Counted from the stretch's first letter, positions 6,458-14,813 are shown. The stretch: DNA of 35,973 nt from Flavobacteriales bacterium (GCA_021739625.1 JAIPBJ010000024.1:1-35973); one strand, 5' to 3'. The notes: generated by a model from the letters alone, not told the origin. Numbers and translations are program-made.

Positions 6458-8275
6458 TCAGATGATCCCGTGCAGACTCGCTCCCTTGCTGCCCAGGGCA
6501 TCCACCCGTTTCTCCACTTCAGTATCGACAATGAGGGGCGGAGCGTGCTGCGGTTTAACCCGTGCATCAAATATCAATGGCCCGGTGCAGCCCCAATGCT
6601 TGTGGCGCACGAAGGCCCCTACTCCATCGATGTCGTGCGAAGGATTGCAACGGGTGAAGGTGGCCCATAGGAAATTGTTCAGCGTGAGGGCGATGAAACC
6701 GCTGTCGTCTGCCACCACGATCAGCGGAAAGCCATTGAGTGTTTCCTGCTGTGGAATAAGTGCATCGGCCAGTTTGCGGATGTCGCTGCCATCGGTGTAG
6801 GCACTTCCTTGAACCGAAAGAATGCCCGGCATCACGACATGGGGGTCTGCAAATCCATCGGGGAGACCAAGTTCAAGTGGACTGCCTGCCGAAAGGCTGC
6901 GCAAAGGTTCGCCTGCGGCCGCAATCACTACTTTGGAACCGGTGTTCAGCCCATCACCGCTATAATCGAGCGTGTCGATGGTGGTATTGGTGTAAAAATG
7001 CAGGTCGCGCTGCGGGTCGATGCGTTCGAGCACGTGGCGCAGGAAGGCCCCCTCGTCATGCGTGGTCAACTGCTCATTGTCCTGCCTTGCCGCAATGATG
7101 AGGAACTTGGCAAGCGACATCTGATTGAAACCCAGAATGGCATTGGCGATGGTGAGGATCTCCTGCGGTCTGCGCACATCGCTGTATGGCGTGTAGCGCT
7201 CACTTCCTATGGCGAAGAGCAACGGATGCACACCTGCAGCATCCACGGCATGCACCTCTTTAAGCCCCGGAATGGTCTGCGGGACGATAGGCCCGGTGAT
7301 CTCATGGATGAGCGCCCCGAAACTGGTGTCCTCCTGCGGTGGGCGGCCCACCACGGTGAATGGCCATATCCCATTGCGTTTGGCCAACACGCGTTTCACC
7401 CGCATCAACGGAAAGTCGTGGGTTAGGCTGTAGTAGCCGAGGTGGTCACCGAACGGGCCTTCGGGCCTGTTCTCCTTGGGAAACACCTCGCCCAGAATGA
7501 CGAAATCGGCATCTGATGATATGGTGTGGCCTTCCCATGTATGATAACGGAACCTCCTACCGCCCAAAGCACCGGCAAAGCTCACCTCGGGAATGCCCTC
7601 AGGAAGCGGCATCACGGCAGCGAAAGTGTGCGATGGCGGCCCGCCCACGAATACGGCCACTTTCAATGGGAGTCCGAGTGCATTGCTCTTGGTCTGATGC
7701 ACGCCTATGCCACGGTGAAGCTGATAGTGCAGCCCGATCTCCCTGTCCTGCACATAACTGTTCCCTCCGAGCTGAATGCGGTACATGCCAAGGTTAGAGC
7801 CCAGCACTCCCGGACGGTCGGCATCTTCGGTATAGACCTGTGGCAGGGTGACGAAAGGCCCACCGTCCATGGGCCAGTGCCTGATCTGCGGCAGGTCGCT
7901 GATGCGGATATCGTCAAAACGGGCACTGCTCTTTCTGGGCAAGGCGGTGAGACCACCGAAAGCAGCAGGGAACAGCCATGACGGATGTTTCATCAGCAGC
8001 GCGGGATCGCCTTTGAGCCGCACCAGCTTGCTGACGCGGTCGAGGGTGTCGCGAAAAAGGAAACGGCTCCGCTCTATGGTGCCGAACAGGTTGGAGGCCG
8101 CACGGTATTCTGAGCCTTTCACACGCTCGAAAAGCAACGCGGGGCCATTGTTGGCATAGACCCTCAGATGAATGGCCGCCATTTCCAGATGTGGATCCAC
8201 CTCCTCTCGGATGCGCACAAGATGACCGTGCTTTTCGAGGTCGATGATGCAATGTTCGAGGCTGCGGTATCCCAT
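6458..8275 (-). CDS. UbiD-family prenylated-FMN decarboxylase (menaquinone-type)
   Basis: This 605-residue protein matches UbiD-family decarboxylases, which use prenylated FMN to remove CO2 from aromatic or unsaturated acids. Visible landmarks are the cofactor-binding segment GSNLGMYRIQLGG (159-171, Arg166), a VGGPPSHTFAA loop (210-220) and RPEGPFGDHLGYYS (270-283), which carries the acidic residues Glu272 and Asp277 of the active-site region. HWGCTGPLIFDAR lies near the C-terminus. The length is at the long end, as in the Bacteroidota proteins annotated as menaquinone biosynthesis decarboxylases (MqnL-like). Which substrate it uses cannot be told from sequence alone. A UbiA-type prenyltransferase at 23665-24531 supports a quinone role. 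The start is the ATG at 8275, and a -7-like box lies 4 bases upstream. Confidence 0.88.
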   Translation of the reverse strand: MGYRSLEHCIIDLEKHGHLVRIREEVDPHLEMAAIHLRVYANNGPALLFERVKGSEYRAASNLFGTIERSRFLFRDTLDRVSKLVRLKGDPALLMKHPSWLFPAAFGGLTALPRKSSARFDDIRISDLPQIRHWPMDGGPFVTLPQVYTEDADRPGVLGSNLGMYRIQLGGNSYVQDREIGLHYQLHRGIGVHQTKSNALGLPLKVAVFVGGPPSHTFAAVMPLPEGIPEVSFAGALGGRRFRYHTWEGHTISSDADFVILGEVFPKENRPEGPFGDHLGYYSLTHDFPLMRVKRVLAKRNGIWPFTVVGRPPQEDTSFGALIHEITGPIVPQTIPGLKEVHAVDAAGVHPLLFAIGSERYTPYSDVRRPQEILTIANAILGFNQMSLAKFLIIAARQDNEQLTTHDEGAFLRHVLERIDPQRDLHFYTNTTIDTLDYSGDGLNTGSKVVIAAAGEPLRSLSAGSPLELGLPDGFADPHVVMPGILSVQGSAYTDGSDIRKLADALIPQQETLNGFPLIVVADDSGFIALTLNNFLWATFTRCNPSHDIDGVGAFVRHKHWGCTGPLIFDARVKPQHAPPLIVDTEVEKRVDALGSKGASLHGII

Positions 8276-8279
8276 GCGG

Positions 8280-8287
8280 CTAAAGTA
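8280..8287 (-). promoter_or_regulatory. Candidate -7 box TACTTTAG before the UbiD gene
   Basis: On the minus strand TACTTTAG resembles TAnnTTTG and ends 4 bases before the ATG at 8275, again implying a near-leaderless transcript. No clear -33 box is seen. If real, the UbiD gene has its own promoter despite lying 50 bases after the membrane glycosyltransferase. Confidence 0.35.
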
Positions 8288-8325
8288 ACCGTTGTGGGAA
8301 TGCTTTGTTCACGGCACAGCGGTCA

Positions 8326-9864
8326 TCACTCCCTGACGTCATACACCCCGACCACGGCATTTCCGTCTACTTCTATCTGATACAGCGGACGCTCGTAGGG
8401 CCATCTCTTTTCAATAAAGGAATCCAGCTCGCGAGGAAACCTGTAGTTCGAAATGAAGAAATCGGCCTCGTCCAAAGGCATGTTGCGCAGCCGCGCATGA
8501 TCTTGCTCCAGCAGCATGCGCTGGTTGAGATGACCGGGAAAATGGGCCGGACAGATCAGCAGGTCCCCATCAGGGAAATTCGCCACAAGCCACTCAAGCG
8601 CCTGACGGTAGGATCCGCCCCAGTAGTCCATCTCGTAATCAAGACCGGCATCCTTGCCTGCCAACGCATTGAAATAGACCGCTTGATAAGGATGGTTGCG
8701 AACGATCCATTGCAATGGCAAGGCGCAGCCCAGAAGCAGGACGGCCCAAACCAAGGCCGATGGCAGATGGACCTCAAGCCTTTGCATCAACCAACTGGCA
8801 CCTGCCACCGCTAAGATGACGAACGATGGCCAGATAAAATAGAGGTGCCGCCAGCCATCATAGACCGTGGCCCCCTGATTGGTGATGACCCACAGAGGCA
8901 ACACCGCCCAAATCAGCACCGCCACCCTGTGCTCGGGCCGGATGCCAAGTGCCGTGAAGATCCAAACAACGGCTCCGACCGCTATCAGGGCGAGATGGAT
9001 CAACGGTGTCGTGATGATGATCCACCAAGGAAGATAGAACCATGGAAGGTCCCTTGGAGAATAGAACGCCCCCATGAACCGCACCGGATCACCCCAAGGA
9101 TAGGACCTCATCTTCACGGTGGCATTCATCAGCTCCTCCAAAGGGGCATGCCACAGCGTTGGCCAAAAAGCAACCATCCCGACCAGTATCAGTAGGACGA
9201 ACAACAGCAGCTGTGGCACTTTCCGAAGGTTCTCGTTGAACGACCAGAAGAATCTCGGCAAAATAAGGATGCCTGTGAAAATAGGCACGAACGCCCCAAG
9301 GATGCGTATATCCATGAGCCAGGCACAGGCAAACGCATGTGCAATCGCGGTGCGCCAGTTCAAATTCCGCAGCATCAGCACCATGGTGTACATCGCTATG
9401 ATGAACATATACATGAACGATGCATCCTTCGAATTGTAGAACGAATGGGCGAAAATGCGTGGACTGAGCACCAATAGGGCCATGCCCAGCAACGCCCAAC
9501 TTCTCTTTCTGAACATCTCCAAGAGCAGCAGATAGAAGAACCCGGCCCCCACCACCGAGAAAAGGAAGGTGATCACATGGCGCAGGCGGTACACATCGCC
9601 CGGATCGGTCGGGCCGACCAGATGCTCGGCCAGATAAAGCACATATTGGAATGCCGGACCGTGATATCGGCTGCGGTATTCCAAAAGTTCCGGATCGCCC
9701 TCGTGAACATACTGATAGACATGAAACCCGTAGTCGCGCTGAAACTCCTCATCCCAACTGATGCCATAATCGCAGACAATTGCAAGCCCCGAAATGAGGA
9801 GAACGGCCAGAAGGACAATAGCCCAACAATGCCTTTTCAAAATACAGACAACAGAACCTGCCAT
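8326..9864 (-). CDS. GT-C membrane glycosyltransferase (GT39-like)
   Basis: The 512-residue protein has about ten membrane segments spanning residues 10-395. Segment one is followed by the acidic loop CDYGISWDEEFQRDYGF (near 31-47), the usual place for the catalytic Asp/Glu of GT-C enzymes, and by YHGPAFQYVLYLAEHLVG. SPRIFAHSFYNSKDASFMYMF is a second conserved-looking loop. The C-terminal 115 residues form an extracytoplasmic soluble domain. It likely transfers a sugar from a polyprenyl-phosphate donor outside the inner membrane. It begins 3 bases after the stop of a GtrA-family gene, a common pairing in surface-sugar modification, where GtrA is thought to help move the lipid-linked sugar across the membrane. 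The acceptor is unknown. Confidence 0.83.
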   Translation of the reverse strand: MAGSVVCILKRHCWAIVLLAVLLISGLAIVCDYGISWDEEFQRDYGFHVYQYVHEGDPELLEYRSRYHGPAFQYVLYLAEHLVGPTDPGDVYRLRHVITFLFSVVGAGFFYLLLLEMFRKRSWALLGMALLVLSPRIFAHSFYNSKDASFMYMFIIAMYTMVLMLRNLNWRTAIAHAFACAWLMDIRILGAFVPIFTGILILPRFFWSFNENLRKVPQLLLFVLLILVGMVAFWPTLWHAPLEELMNATVKMRSYPWGDPVRFMGAFYSPRDLPWFYLPWWIIITTPLIHLALIAVGAVVWIFTALGIRPEHRVAVLIWAVLPLWVITNQGATVYDGWRHLYFIWPSFVILAVAGASWLMQRLEVHLPSALVWAVLLLGCALPLQWIVRNHPYQAVYFNALAGKDAGLDYEMDYWGGSYRQALEWLVANFPDGDLLICPAHFPGHLNQRMLLEQDHARLRNMPLDEADFFISNYRFPRELDSFIEKRWPYERPLYQIEVDGNAVVGVYDVRE

Positions 9865-9867
9865 TGA

Positions 9868-10257
9868 TTAAGGACTGATAAGACGGATGCGTTTGAAGAA
9901 GAGATACTTTAGCAGGAAGCTCAGCGCTGTGACAGCCACCGAAGCAACGAGTGCTTTGAAGCCCAGAAAATCGACCGCAACAGTCATGGCCCCTATGATG
10001 AAGAGGGAAAAGACCCCACTGGCCGAAACATAGCGCCAGAATTTCGGTTCCATGGCATTCAACAGCAGATAGGTGTAGTAGCGGCCTATGTAAACGATGA
10101 TGACACCTATGATGGAACCCAGCCACCCGGACAGATGCCAGACATCGATGAGCAGCCACATCATGGCGATGTTGATGACCGTCCAAATGCCTCCTGCCAC
10201 TGAGAACCGGACGAACTTGGAGTTCCAAATTCCCCTAAACTGACGCGGAATGTCCAT
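9868..10257 (-). CDS. GtrA-family membrane protein
   Basis: This 129-residue protein has four predicted membrane segments (about 18-36, 42-63, 78-95, 99-118), the standard GtrA layout, with KFVRFSVAGGIWTVINIAMMW at the N-terminus and KYLFFKRIRL at the C-terminus; aromatic and basic residues at both ends are typical. GtrA-type proteins are proposed flippases or partners for undecaprenyl-phosphate sugars used by GT-C glycosyltransferases, and one follows here 3 bases downstream. The ATG at 10257 gives the usual family length. Confidence 0.88.
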   Translation of the reverse strand: MDIPRQFRGIWNSKFVRFSVAGGIWTVINIAMMWLLIDVWHLSGWLGSIIGVIIVYIGRYYTYLLLNAMEPKFWRYVSASGVFSLFIIGAMTVAVDFLGFKALVASVAVTALSFLLKYLFFKRIRLISP

Positions 10258-10268
10258 GAGGCCGGCAA

Positions 10269-10301
10269 GTTGCGAATTCCCGCAACATTAAGTCAAGGTT
10301 A
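10269..10301 (-). promoter_or_regulatory. Upstream region of the gtrA operon: -7-like box and small hairpin
   Basis: TAACCTTG (minus strand, 10301-10294) differs from TAnnTTTG at one fixed position. Between it and the ATG lies a perfect 6-bp inverted repeat GTTGCG/CGCAAC (10269-10286, 6-base loop) that would sit in the 5' leader. Its role is unknown. Confidence 0.35.
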
Positions 10302-10383
10302 ATTGAACCTGTTTGCCACGGCCCCATGATGCTGCCATCATGGCTTTAACATCTCATTAACAAACCGCCACCAAACATGTTCC

Positions 10384-10391
10384 TACTTTTG
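10384..10391 (+). promoter_or_regulatory. Bacteroidota -7 box TACTTTTG before the DUF1573 gene
   Basis: TACTTTTG is a full match to TAnnTTTG, 31 bases before the ATG at 10423, with an A-rich leader (aaaaaacattttcatc) after it. No TTTG -33 box is obvious. Confidence 0.6.
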
Positions 10392-10422
10392 GGCCACACA
10401 ATCACCAAAAAACATTTTCATC

Positions 10423-10866
10423 ATGAAAAAAACAATGCTTCTTCTGGCCTTGACCGTGGTCTCTTTCGGAATGGCGAATGCACAGGTTGCCGGTGCCAAG
10501 ATCGAATTTGAGAAACTGGAGCACGATTACGGCACCATCGACCAGGGTGCCAACGGTGCCACTGAATTCCGTTTCACAAACACGGGTACCGAGCCGCTCA
10601 TCATCAGCAATGCCAAAGGTTCATGCGGTTGCACGGTGCCAGAATGGCCAAAGGAGCCGATCGCACCTGGAGCATCAAGCTCCATCAAGGTGAAATATGA
10701 CACCAAGCGCGTAGGCCCTATCAGCAAGACGGTGACCATCACCTCCAACGCTGTTGACAACGGCAACTCGCTCCTGAAGATCAAAGGCACAGTGAACGCG
10801 GTGGCCTCTGAACAGGATGCCATGCCAACAATGAAGACCATTGATGGTGCCACTCCGGTGGAATAA
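10423..10866 (+). CDS. DUF1573 domain protein, secreted
   Basis: This 147-residue protein has a clear signal peptide (MKKTMLLLALTVVSFGMANA, cut before QVAGAK). The DUF1573 domain (about 25-128) has the usual order: a KLEHDYGTIDQG strand, FRFTNTGTEPLIISNAKGSCGCT with the characteristic Ser-Cys-Gly-Cys-Thr, PIAPGASSSIKVKYDTKRVGPISKTVTITSN, and a final KIKGTV strand. It is an immunoglobulin/MSP-like beta sandwich common in Bacteroidota periplasmic or surface proteins; its function is not known. The gene has its own -7 box and a strong terminator, so it is probably a single transcript. Confidence 0.93.
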   Translation: MKKTMLLLALTVVSFGMANAQVAGAKIEFEKLEHDYGTIDQGANGATEFRFTNTGTEPLIISNAKGSCGCTVPEWPKEPIAPGASSSIKVKYDTKRVGPISKTVTITSNAVDNGNSLLKIKGTVNAVASEQDAMPTMKTIDGATPVE

Positions 10867-10891
10867 GTAAGAATGTAGATTGCAAATGGGG

Positions 10892-10928
10892 AAGCCCTTC
10901 CGAGCATTTCGGGAGGGCTTTTTCTTTG
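10892..10928 (+). terminator. Intrinsic terminator of the DUF1573 gene
   Basis: Bases 10892-10903 pair with 10909-10920 (12 bp, one G-T wobble) around the loop GCATT, followed directly by TTTTTCTTT. This is the clearest intrinsic terminator in the window. Confidence 0.88.
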
Positions 10929-10942
10929 GGGGCACGGGGCCA

Positions 10943-10950
10943 TATCTTCG
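10943..10950 (+). promoter_or_regulatory. Candidate -7 box TATCTTCG before the aminotransferase gene
   Basis: TATCTTCG lies 28 bases before the ATG at 10979, and is the same octamer as before rlmB. A TTTG at 10925-10928 is 14 bases upstream, shorter than the roughly 19 bases expected. Confidence 0.45.
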
Positions 10951-10978
10951 CCCGCTGTCCTTCAATCAGAAACAACCG

Positions 10979-12181
10979 ATGCCTAAGCTGTCTGCCAAGG
11001 GCGGGAACATGCCCGCCAGTCCCATCCGCAAACTCGTTCCCTATTCCACTGCCGCCAAGGCGGCCGGGAAACATGTGTATCACCTGAACATCGGTCAGCC
11101 CGACATCGCAACGCCTCAGGTGGCCTTGGACGCTGTGCGCAACTTGGACCGCAAGGTGATCGAATACAGCGACTCTGACGGATTTTCCAGCTACCGCAAG
11201 GGGTTGGCAGAGTACTACACCAAGGTCGGGATTCCAGTGTCGCCTGCCGACATCATGGTCACGACCGGTGGATCTGAGGCGCTCATCATCGGTTTCATGA
11301 CTGCCATGGATCCGGGTGACGAGGTCATTATTCCCGAGCCTTTCTATGCCAACTACAATGGTTTTGCGACCATGGGTGGGATCACCGTAGTGCCGATCAC
11401 CGCCCATATAGAGGACGGGTTTGCCCTGCCTCCGGTCGAGGAGTTTGAAAAAAGGATCACTGCAAGGAGCAAGGCCATACTCATCTGCAATCCTGGAAAC
11501 CCGACCGGTTCGCTGTATTCAAGACAGGAACTGGAGCAATTGGCCGAGATATGCGTCCGCCACGACCTTTTCCTGTTTGCCGATGAGGTCTATCGCGAGT
11601 TCTGCTATGATGGGGCCACGCCCTTCTCGTGCATGAACCTCGCGGGCGCAGAGCAACATGTGATCATGGTCGATTCGGTCAGCAAGCGCTACAGCATGTG
11701 CGGTGCCCGTGTGGGTGCCATGGTGACCCGCAACCGCGAATTCATGTCCACGTCCATGAAGTTCGCGCAGGCCCGCCTTAGTCCGCCCACATTCGGACAG
11801 ATAGCCGGAGAGGCCGCGTTGCAGACCCCTCAGTCGTATTTCGATGCCGTGGCAGCAGAATATGTACATCGCAGAGATGTGCTGGTCGATGGCCTCAATG
11901 CCATTCCCGGTGTGATCTGCCCGAAACCCGCAGGCGCATTCTATGCCATGGCCCGACTGCCCATCGACAGCTCGGACGGTTTCTGCCAATGGATGCTGGA
12001 GGATTTCACGATGGACAACGAGACCGTGATGATGGCGCCCGGCACCGGGTTTTACAGTACGCCAGGTGCAGGGCTGAATGAGGTGCGTGTGGCCTATGTG
12101 CTGAAGGTGGACGACCTGCGAAGGGCCATCACAATCATTGAAGCGGCTTTGAAGGTTTATCCGGGGCGGCTGCATTGCTGA
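10979..12181 (+). CDS. PLP-dependent class I/II aminotransferase
   Basis: This 400-residue fold-type I aminotransferase moves an amino group between an amino acid and a 2-oxo acid. Landmarks are LNIGQPDIATP (36-46), TTGGSEALIIGF (95-106), PEPFYANYNGF (119-129), NPGNPTG (171-177), ADEVYREF (201-208, with the Asp202 that holds the pyridine nitrogen) and the cofactor lysine Lys236 in DSVSKRYSMCGARVG. Near the end, LNEVRVAYV holds the arginine expected to bind the substrate carboxylate. It most resembles aspartate-type enzymes, but substrate choice cannot be read reliably. The ATG at 10979 follows a -7 box; an upstream in-frame start at 10880 would run through the terminator and is rejected. Confidence 0.92.
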   Translation: MPKLSAKGGNMPASPIRKLVPYSTAAKAAGKHVYHLNIGQPDIATPQVALDAVRNLDRKVIEYSDSDGFSSYRKGLAEYYTKVGIPVSPADIMVTTGGSEALIIGFMTAMDPGDEVIIPEPFYANYNGFATMGGITVVPITAHIEDGFALPPVEEFEKRITARSKAILICNPGNPTGSLYSRQELEQLAEICVRHDLFLFADEVYREFCYDGATPFSCMNLAGAEQHVIMVDSVSKRYSMCGARVGAMVTRNREFMSTSMKFAQARLSPPTFGQIAGEAALQTPQSYFDAVAAEYVHRRDVLVDGLNAIPGVICPKPAGAFYAMARLPIDSSDGFCQWMLEDFTMDNETVMMAPGTGFYSTPGAGLNEVRVAYVLKVDDLRRAITIIEAALKVYPGRLHC

Positions 12182-12192
12182 GGCCTCTTGCC

Positions 12193-12200
12193 TATCTTTG
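12193..12200 (+). promoter_or_regulatory. -7 box TATCTTTG before the MmcQ/YjbR gene
   Basis: TATCTTTG is a full match to TAnnTTTG, 34 bases before the ATG at 12235 and 11 bases after the aminotransferase stop. It suggests that the MmcQ-DUF502 pair has its own promoter. Confidence 0.55.
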
Positions 12201-12234
12201 ACATCACTGCTTAGGTTCACAGGTCCTGTCGCCA

Positions 12235-12594
12235 ATGAATATCGAGGAACTCCGCAACTACTGTCTGTCCCTCAAAGGGGTTGAAGAAACGTTGCCGTTC
12301 GGCCCCGAAACCCTTGTTTACAAAGTGATGGGCAAGGTATTCGCCCTTGTGAGCATGGACGAATTTCCGTTGCGGTGCAATGTGAAATGCCAGCCCGACC
12401 ACGTTGACCAGCTCAGAGAAAACTACACTGGCGTGATACCGGGATATCACATGAACAAGCAGCATTGGAACACACTGGTGTTCGATGGTTCATTCACGGA
12501 AGATGATGCAAAACGCTGGGTTCTCGACTCCTATGACCTGATAGTGGATGGACTGCCAAAGCGTATCAGAACCGAACTCCGATCACTGACATGA
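12235..12594 (+). CDS. MmcQ/YjbR-family protein
   Basis: This 119-residue protein fits the MmcQ/YjbR (CyaY-like fold) family: LRNYCLSLKGVEETLPFGPETLVYKVMGKVFAL at the N-terminus, LRCNVKCQPDHVDQLRE, then GYHMNKQHWNTLVFDG and a final amphipathic helix ending DGLPKRIRTEL. These small proteins have a double-wing fold sometimes called DNA-binding, but the biological role is not settled. The stop overlaps the next gene start (ATGA), so the two are probably co-translated. Confidence 0.92.
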   Translation: MNIEELRNYCLSLKGVEETLPFGPETLVYKVMGKVFALVSMDEFPLRCNVKCQPDHVDQLRENYTGVIPGYHMNKQHWNTLVFDGSFTEDDAKRWVLDSYDLIVDGLPKRIRTELRSLT

Positions 12595-13196
12595 AAGATC
12601 TGCTCACCGCCCTGATCGGCTATTTCCTGCGCGGGCTGCTGTTCATGGCTCCCATTGGCGTCACCGTTGCGATCATTTCGTGGTTCGTCCGATTTCTGAA
12701 CGACCTCATTTCGCCCCTCACAGAGGATGTCCTTCCATTCCACGTTCCGGGCCTTGGGTTCCTGTTGGTGTTCGTGGTATTGGCCATGCTGGGTTTCATC
12801 GCCTCTCACCTCATCAGCATCTCGGCCATGACGTGGGTGGACCGTCTCATGGGCCGCACACCGCTGGTGAAAGTGATCTACTTCTCGGTGAAGGACATCA
12901 TCTCACTGTTCTCTGACAAACAGGAGAAGTTGGGCCGTCCGGTCAAGGTCAGGGTGCTGCGCGACCCGATCCAATACAGATTCGGCTTCGTCACCCAGTC
13001 AGACCTCAGTGCCTTCGGTTTCGGAGAGGAGATGATCTCGGTTTACCTGCCGCTGTCTTATGGCATTGTGGGCAACCAGATGGTGGTTCATCGCGATGAT
13101 GTGGAGTTTCTCGACCTGCCTACCACCGAGGAGATGAAATTCATAGTCTCGGGCGGGGTCACCCATGTTGAAGGCAAGGCCAAGGAAGGCATCTGA
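12591..13196 (+). CDS. DUF502 family membrane protein
   Basis: This 201-residue protein has two membrane segments (about 7-34 and 52-80) and then a cytoplasmic or periplasmic beta-rich domain. It matches DUF502: YFLRGLLFMAPIGVTVAIISW, GLGFLLVFVVLAMLGFIAS, the loop VDRLMGRTPLVKVIYFSVKDI, and later YLPLSYGIVGNQMVVHRDDVEFLD. DUF502 proteins occur widely in bacteria and in plant plastids; no activity is established that I know of. It overlaps the MmcQ/YjbR gene by 4 bases. No strong terminator is seen in the 102 bases before the convergent malic enzyme gene. Confidence 0.9.
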   Translation: MKDLLTALIGYFLRGLLFMAPIGVTVAIISWFVRFLNDLISPLTEDVLPFHVPGLGFLLVFVVLAMLGFIASHLISISAMTWVDRLMGRTPLVKVIYFSVKDIISLFSDKQEKLGRPVKVRVLRDPIQYRFGFVTQSDLSAFGFGEEMISVYLPLSYGIVGNQMVVHRDDVEFLDLPTTEEMKFIVSGGVTHVEGKAKEGI

Positions 13197-13298
13197 CCCA
13201 TGCTGCGGTTGCTGGCCTCAACACAGGATGCCGCTTCCGCACGACAAGGACCGGGCACGGGCATCGATCGGAATCCTTGCACACCTTGAATGACAGGT

Positions 13299-14516
13299 TC
13301 AGACCGTCAGTGTGGCATCCTTCAGGCTGTCCATGTGCGTCCTGAAGACTGCCTCCGCCACTTTTTGGGTGATGCTCTTGTCCAATGACGATGGTATGAT
13401 GCGATCGCGCTGAGGATCTATCACCGCATCGGCAATGGCATAAGCGGCCGCCAGTTTCATCCTCGGAGTGATGCGGGGCGCACGGGCATCCAACGCACCC
13501 CTAAAAACCCCTGGGAATGCCAGCACATTGTTCACCTGGTTGGGATAGTCGCTCCGACCTGTGGCCACTACTCCGGCACCACCTTCCAAAGCTTCTTCGG
13601 GCGTTATCTCAGGGGTCGGGTTGGCCAATGCGAAGATGATCGGGTCATATGCCATGCTGCGCACATCCTCTTTGGTGAGCAGATGACCTGCGCTGACACC
13701 GATGAACACATCGGCACCGATAATGGCGTTATGCACCGTACCGCTCACATCGTTCGGATTGGAATATCTGAGCAGCTCTCGCTTGGCATCCGTGAGTCCT
13801 TCCTGCCGTGAATGGACGATGCCATGACTGTCGCAGATAAGCACCTGCGCCACAGCAGTGCATTGGGCCGGATCCTGACCCACACAGCGCAGCATTCTTG
13901 CAATGGCAGCCCCCGCAGCACCGGCACCGCTGATGACCACCTTGAGCTCGCTGATCTGGCGACCGGTCACCTTGCAGGCGTTGATGAGTCCGGCCAAGGT
14001 CACAATGGCCGTTCCATGCTGGTCGTCATGGAACACGGGAATGCCTATGTTCTGCAATCGTGCCTCGACCTCGAAGCTCCGTGGGGCGGAGATGTCCTCC
14101 AGGTTCACCCCTCCGAACACCGGTGCGATGCGCATCACCGTCTCCACTATCTCGTCCACGTTCTGTGTGTCGAGGCAGATGGGAAAGGCATTGATATTGG
14201 CGAATTTCTTGAAAAGCATCGCCTTCCCTTCCATCACAGGAATGGATGCCAAGGCACCGATGTTGCCCAGCCCCAGCACGGCCGACCCATCGGTCACAAT
14301 GGCCACCGTGTTGCCTTTCATGGTGAGCTCATACACAAGGTCGGGATCCCTCTCGATGGCCAAACATGGTTCGGCCACACCCGGAGAATAGACCAGACTG
14401 AGGTCGTCCGAGGTCAGCACCTCCATCTTGTTCGATACTTCGATCTTGCCCTTGAGCGTTCTGTGCAGCTCCAATGACCTTGCACTGTAATCGTGCGATG
14501 TTGAATCCTTCTCCAT
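13299..14516 (-). CDS. Malic enzyme (malate to pyruvate, NAD(P)-dependent)
   Basis: This 405-residue protein is the short bacterial malic enzyme without a phosphotransacetylase domain. It oxidises malate and removes CO2 to give pyruvate. The N-terminal catalytic domain shows DLSLVYSPGVAEPC, VTDGSAVLGLGNIG, MEGKAMLFKKFANINAFPI, NLEDISAPRSFEVE and PVFHDDQHGTAIV, which includes metal-binding acidic residues. The nucleotide-binding domain begins at VVISGAGAAGAAIAR and later shows IFALANPTPEITPEEA, then RSDYPNQVNNVLAFPG. The ATG at 14516 was chosen because it follows a good -7 box by 29 bases and begins with family-like sequence (MEKDSTSHDYSARSLELH); an upstream start at 14582 would add 22 unlikely residues. 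The next gene upstream is pyruvate carboxylase, so both directions of the pyruvate-C4 link lie side by side. Confidence 0.95.
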   Translation of the reverse strand: MEKDSTSHDYSARSLELHRTLKGKIEVSNKMEVLTSDDLSLVYSPGVAEPCLAIERDPDLVYELTMKGNTVAIVTDGSAVLGLGNIGALASIPVMEGKAMLFKKFANINAFPICLDTQNVDEIVETVMRIAPVFGGVNLEDISAPRSFEVEARLQNIGIPVFHDDQHGTAIVTLAGLINACKVTGRQISELKVVISGAGAAGAAIARMLRCVGQDPAQCTAVAQVLICDSHGIVHSRQEGLTDAKRELLRYSNPNDVSGTVHNAIIGADVFIGVSAGHLLTKEDVRSMAYDPIIFALANPTPEITPEEALEGGAGVVATGRSDYPNQVNNVLAFPGVFRGALDARAPRITPRMKLAAAYAIADAVIDPQRDRIIPSSLDKSITQKVAEAVFRTHMDSLKDATLTV

Positions 14517-14545
14517 GACCGGCCTGTTCCTATATGATCTGATTG

Positions 14546-14553
14546 CGAAAGTA
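14546..14553 (-). promoter_or_regulatory. -7 box TACTTTCG before the malic enzyme gene
   Basis: On the minus strand TACTTTCG fits TAnnTTTG with one mismatch, 29 bases before the ATG. It suggests transcription separate from the upstream pyruvate carboxylase gene. Confidence 0.45.
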
Positions 14554-14813
14554 AACCTTCGCTGTGACTGCAAAGCTGTCAACGGTCATAGAGAACACCC
14601 TGCTCTCAATGATGCCGTCAAGGCCATGCAAGTGACACCTTCCCCTTTTGGTAGCCTTTCCGGAAAATCGGACAGCCGGCTAAGCGGGGCTACACTTGGC
14701 CATCATGAGTGAAAGAGAATCAGAAGGCGGTTCACTGCCCAGTTGATGGCTGTCACGGTCATGCCAGCGAGCCTCCGCGCATTCGCGGACCGACCAGTTC
14801 GCTTATTCCTCCA
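14554..14813. other. Intergenic region between pyruvate carboxylase and malic enzyme
   Basis: Together with the promoter this stretch spans 297 bases without a gene. I see only very short open frames. A perfect 6-bp inverted repeat TCCGCG/CGCGGA with a 4-base loop (14774-14789) lies 25 bases after the pyruvate carboxylase stop and may help end its transcript, although no T-run follows. Confidence 0.5.

Noticed and set aside
14703-14762. 18-codon open frame on the minus strand (MTVTAINWAVNRL)
   Set aside because: Too short, with no leader, promoter or family support.
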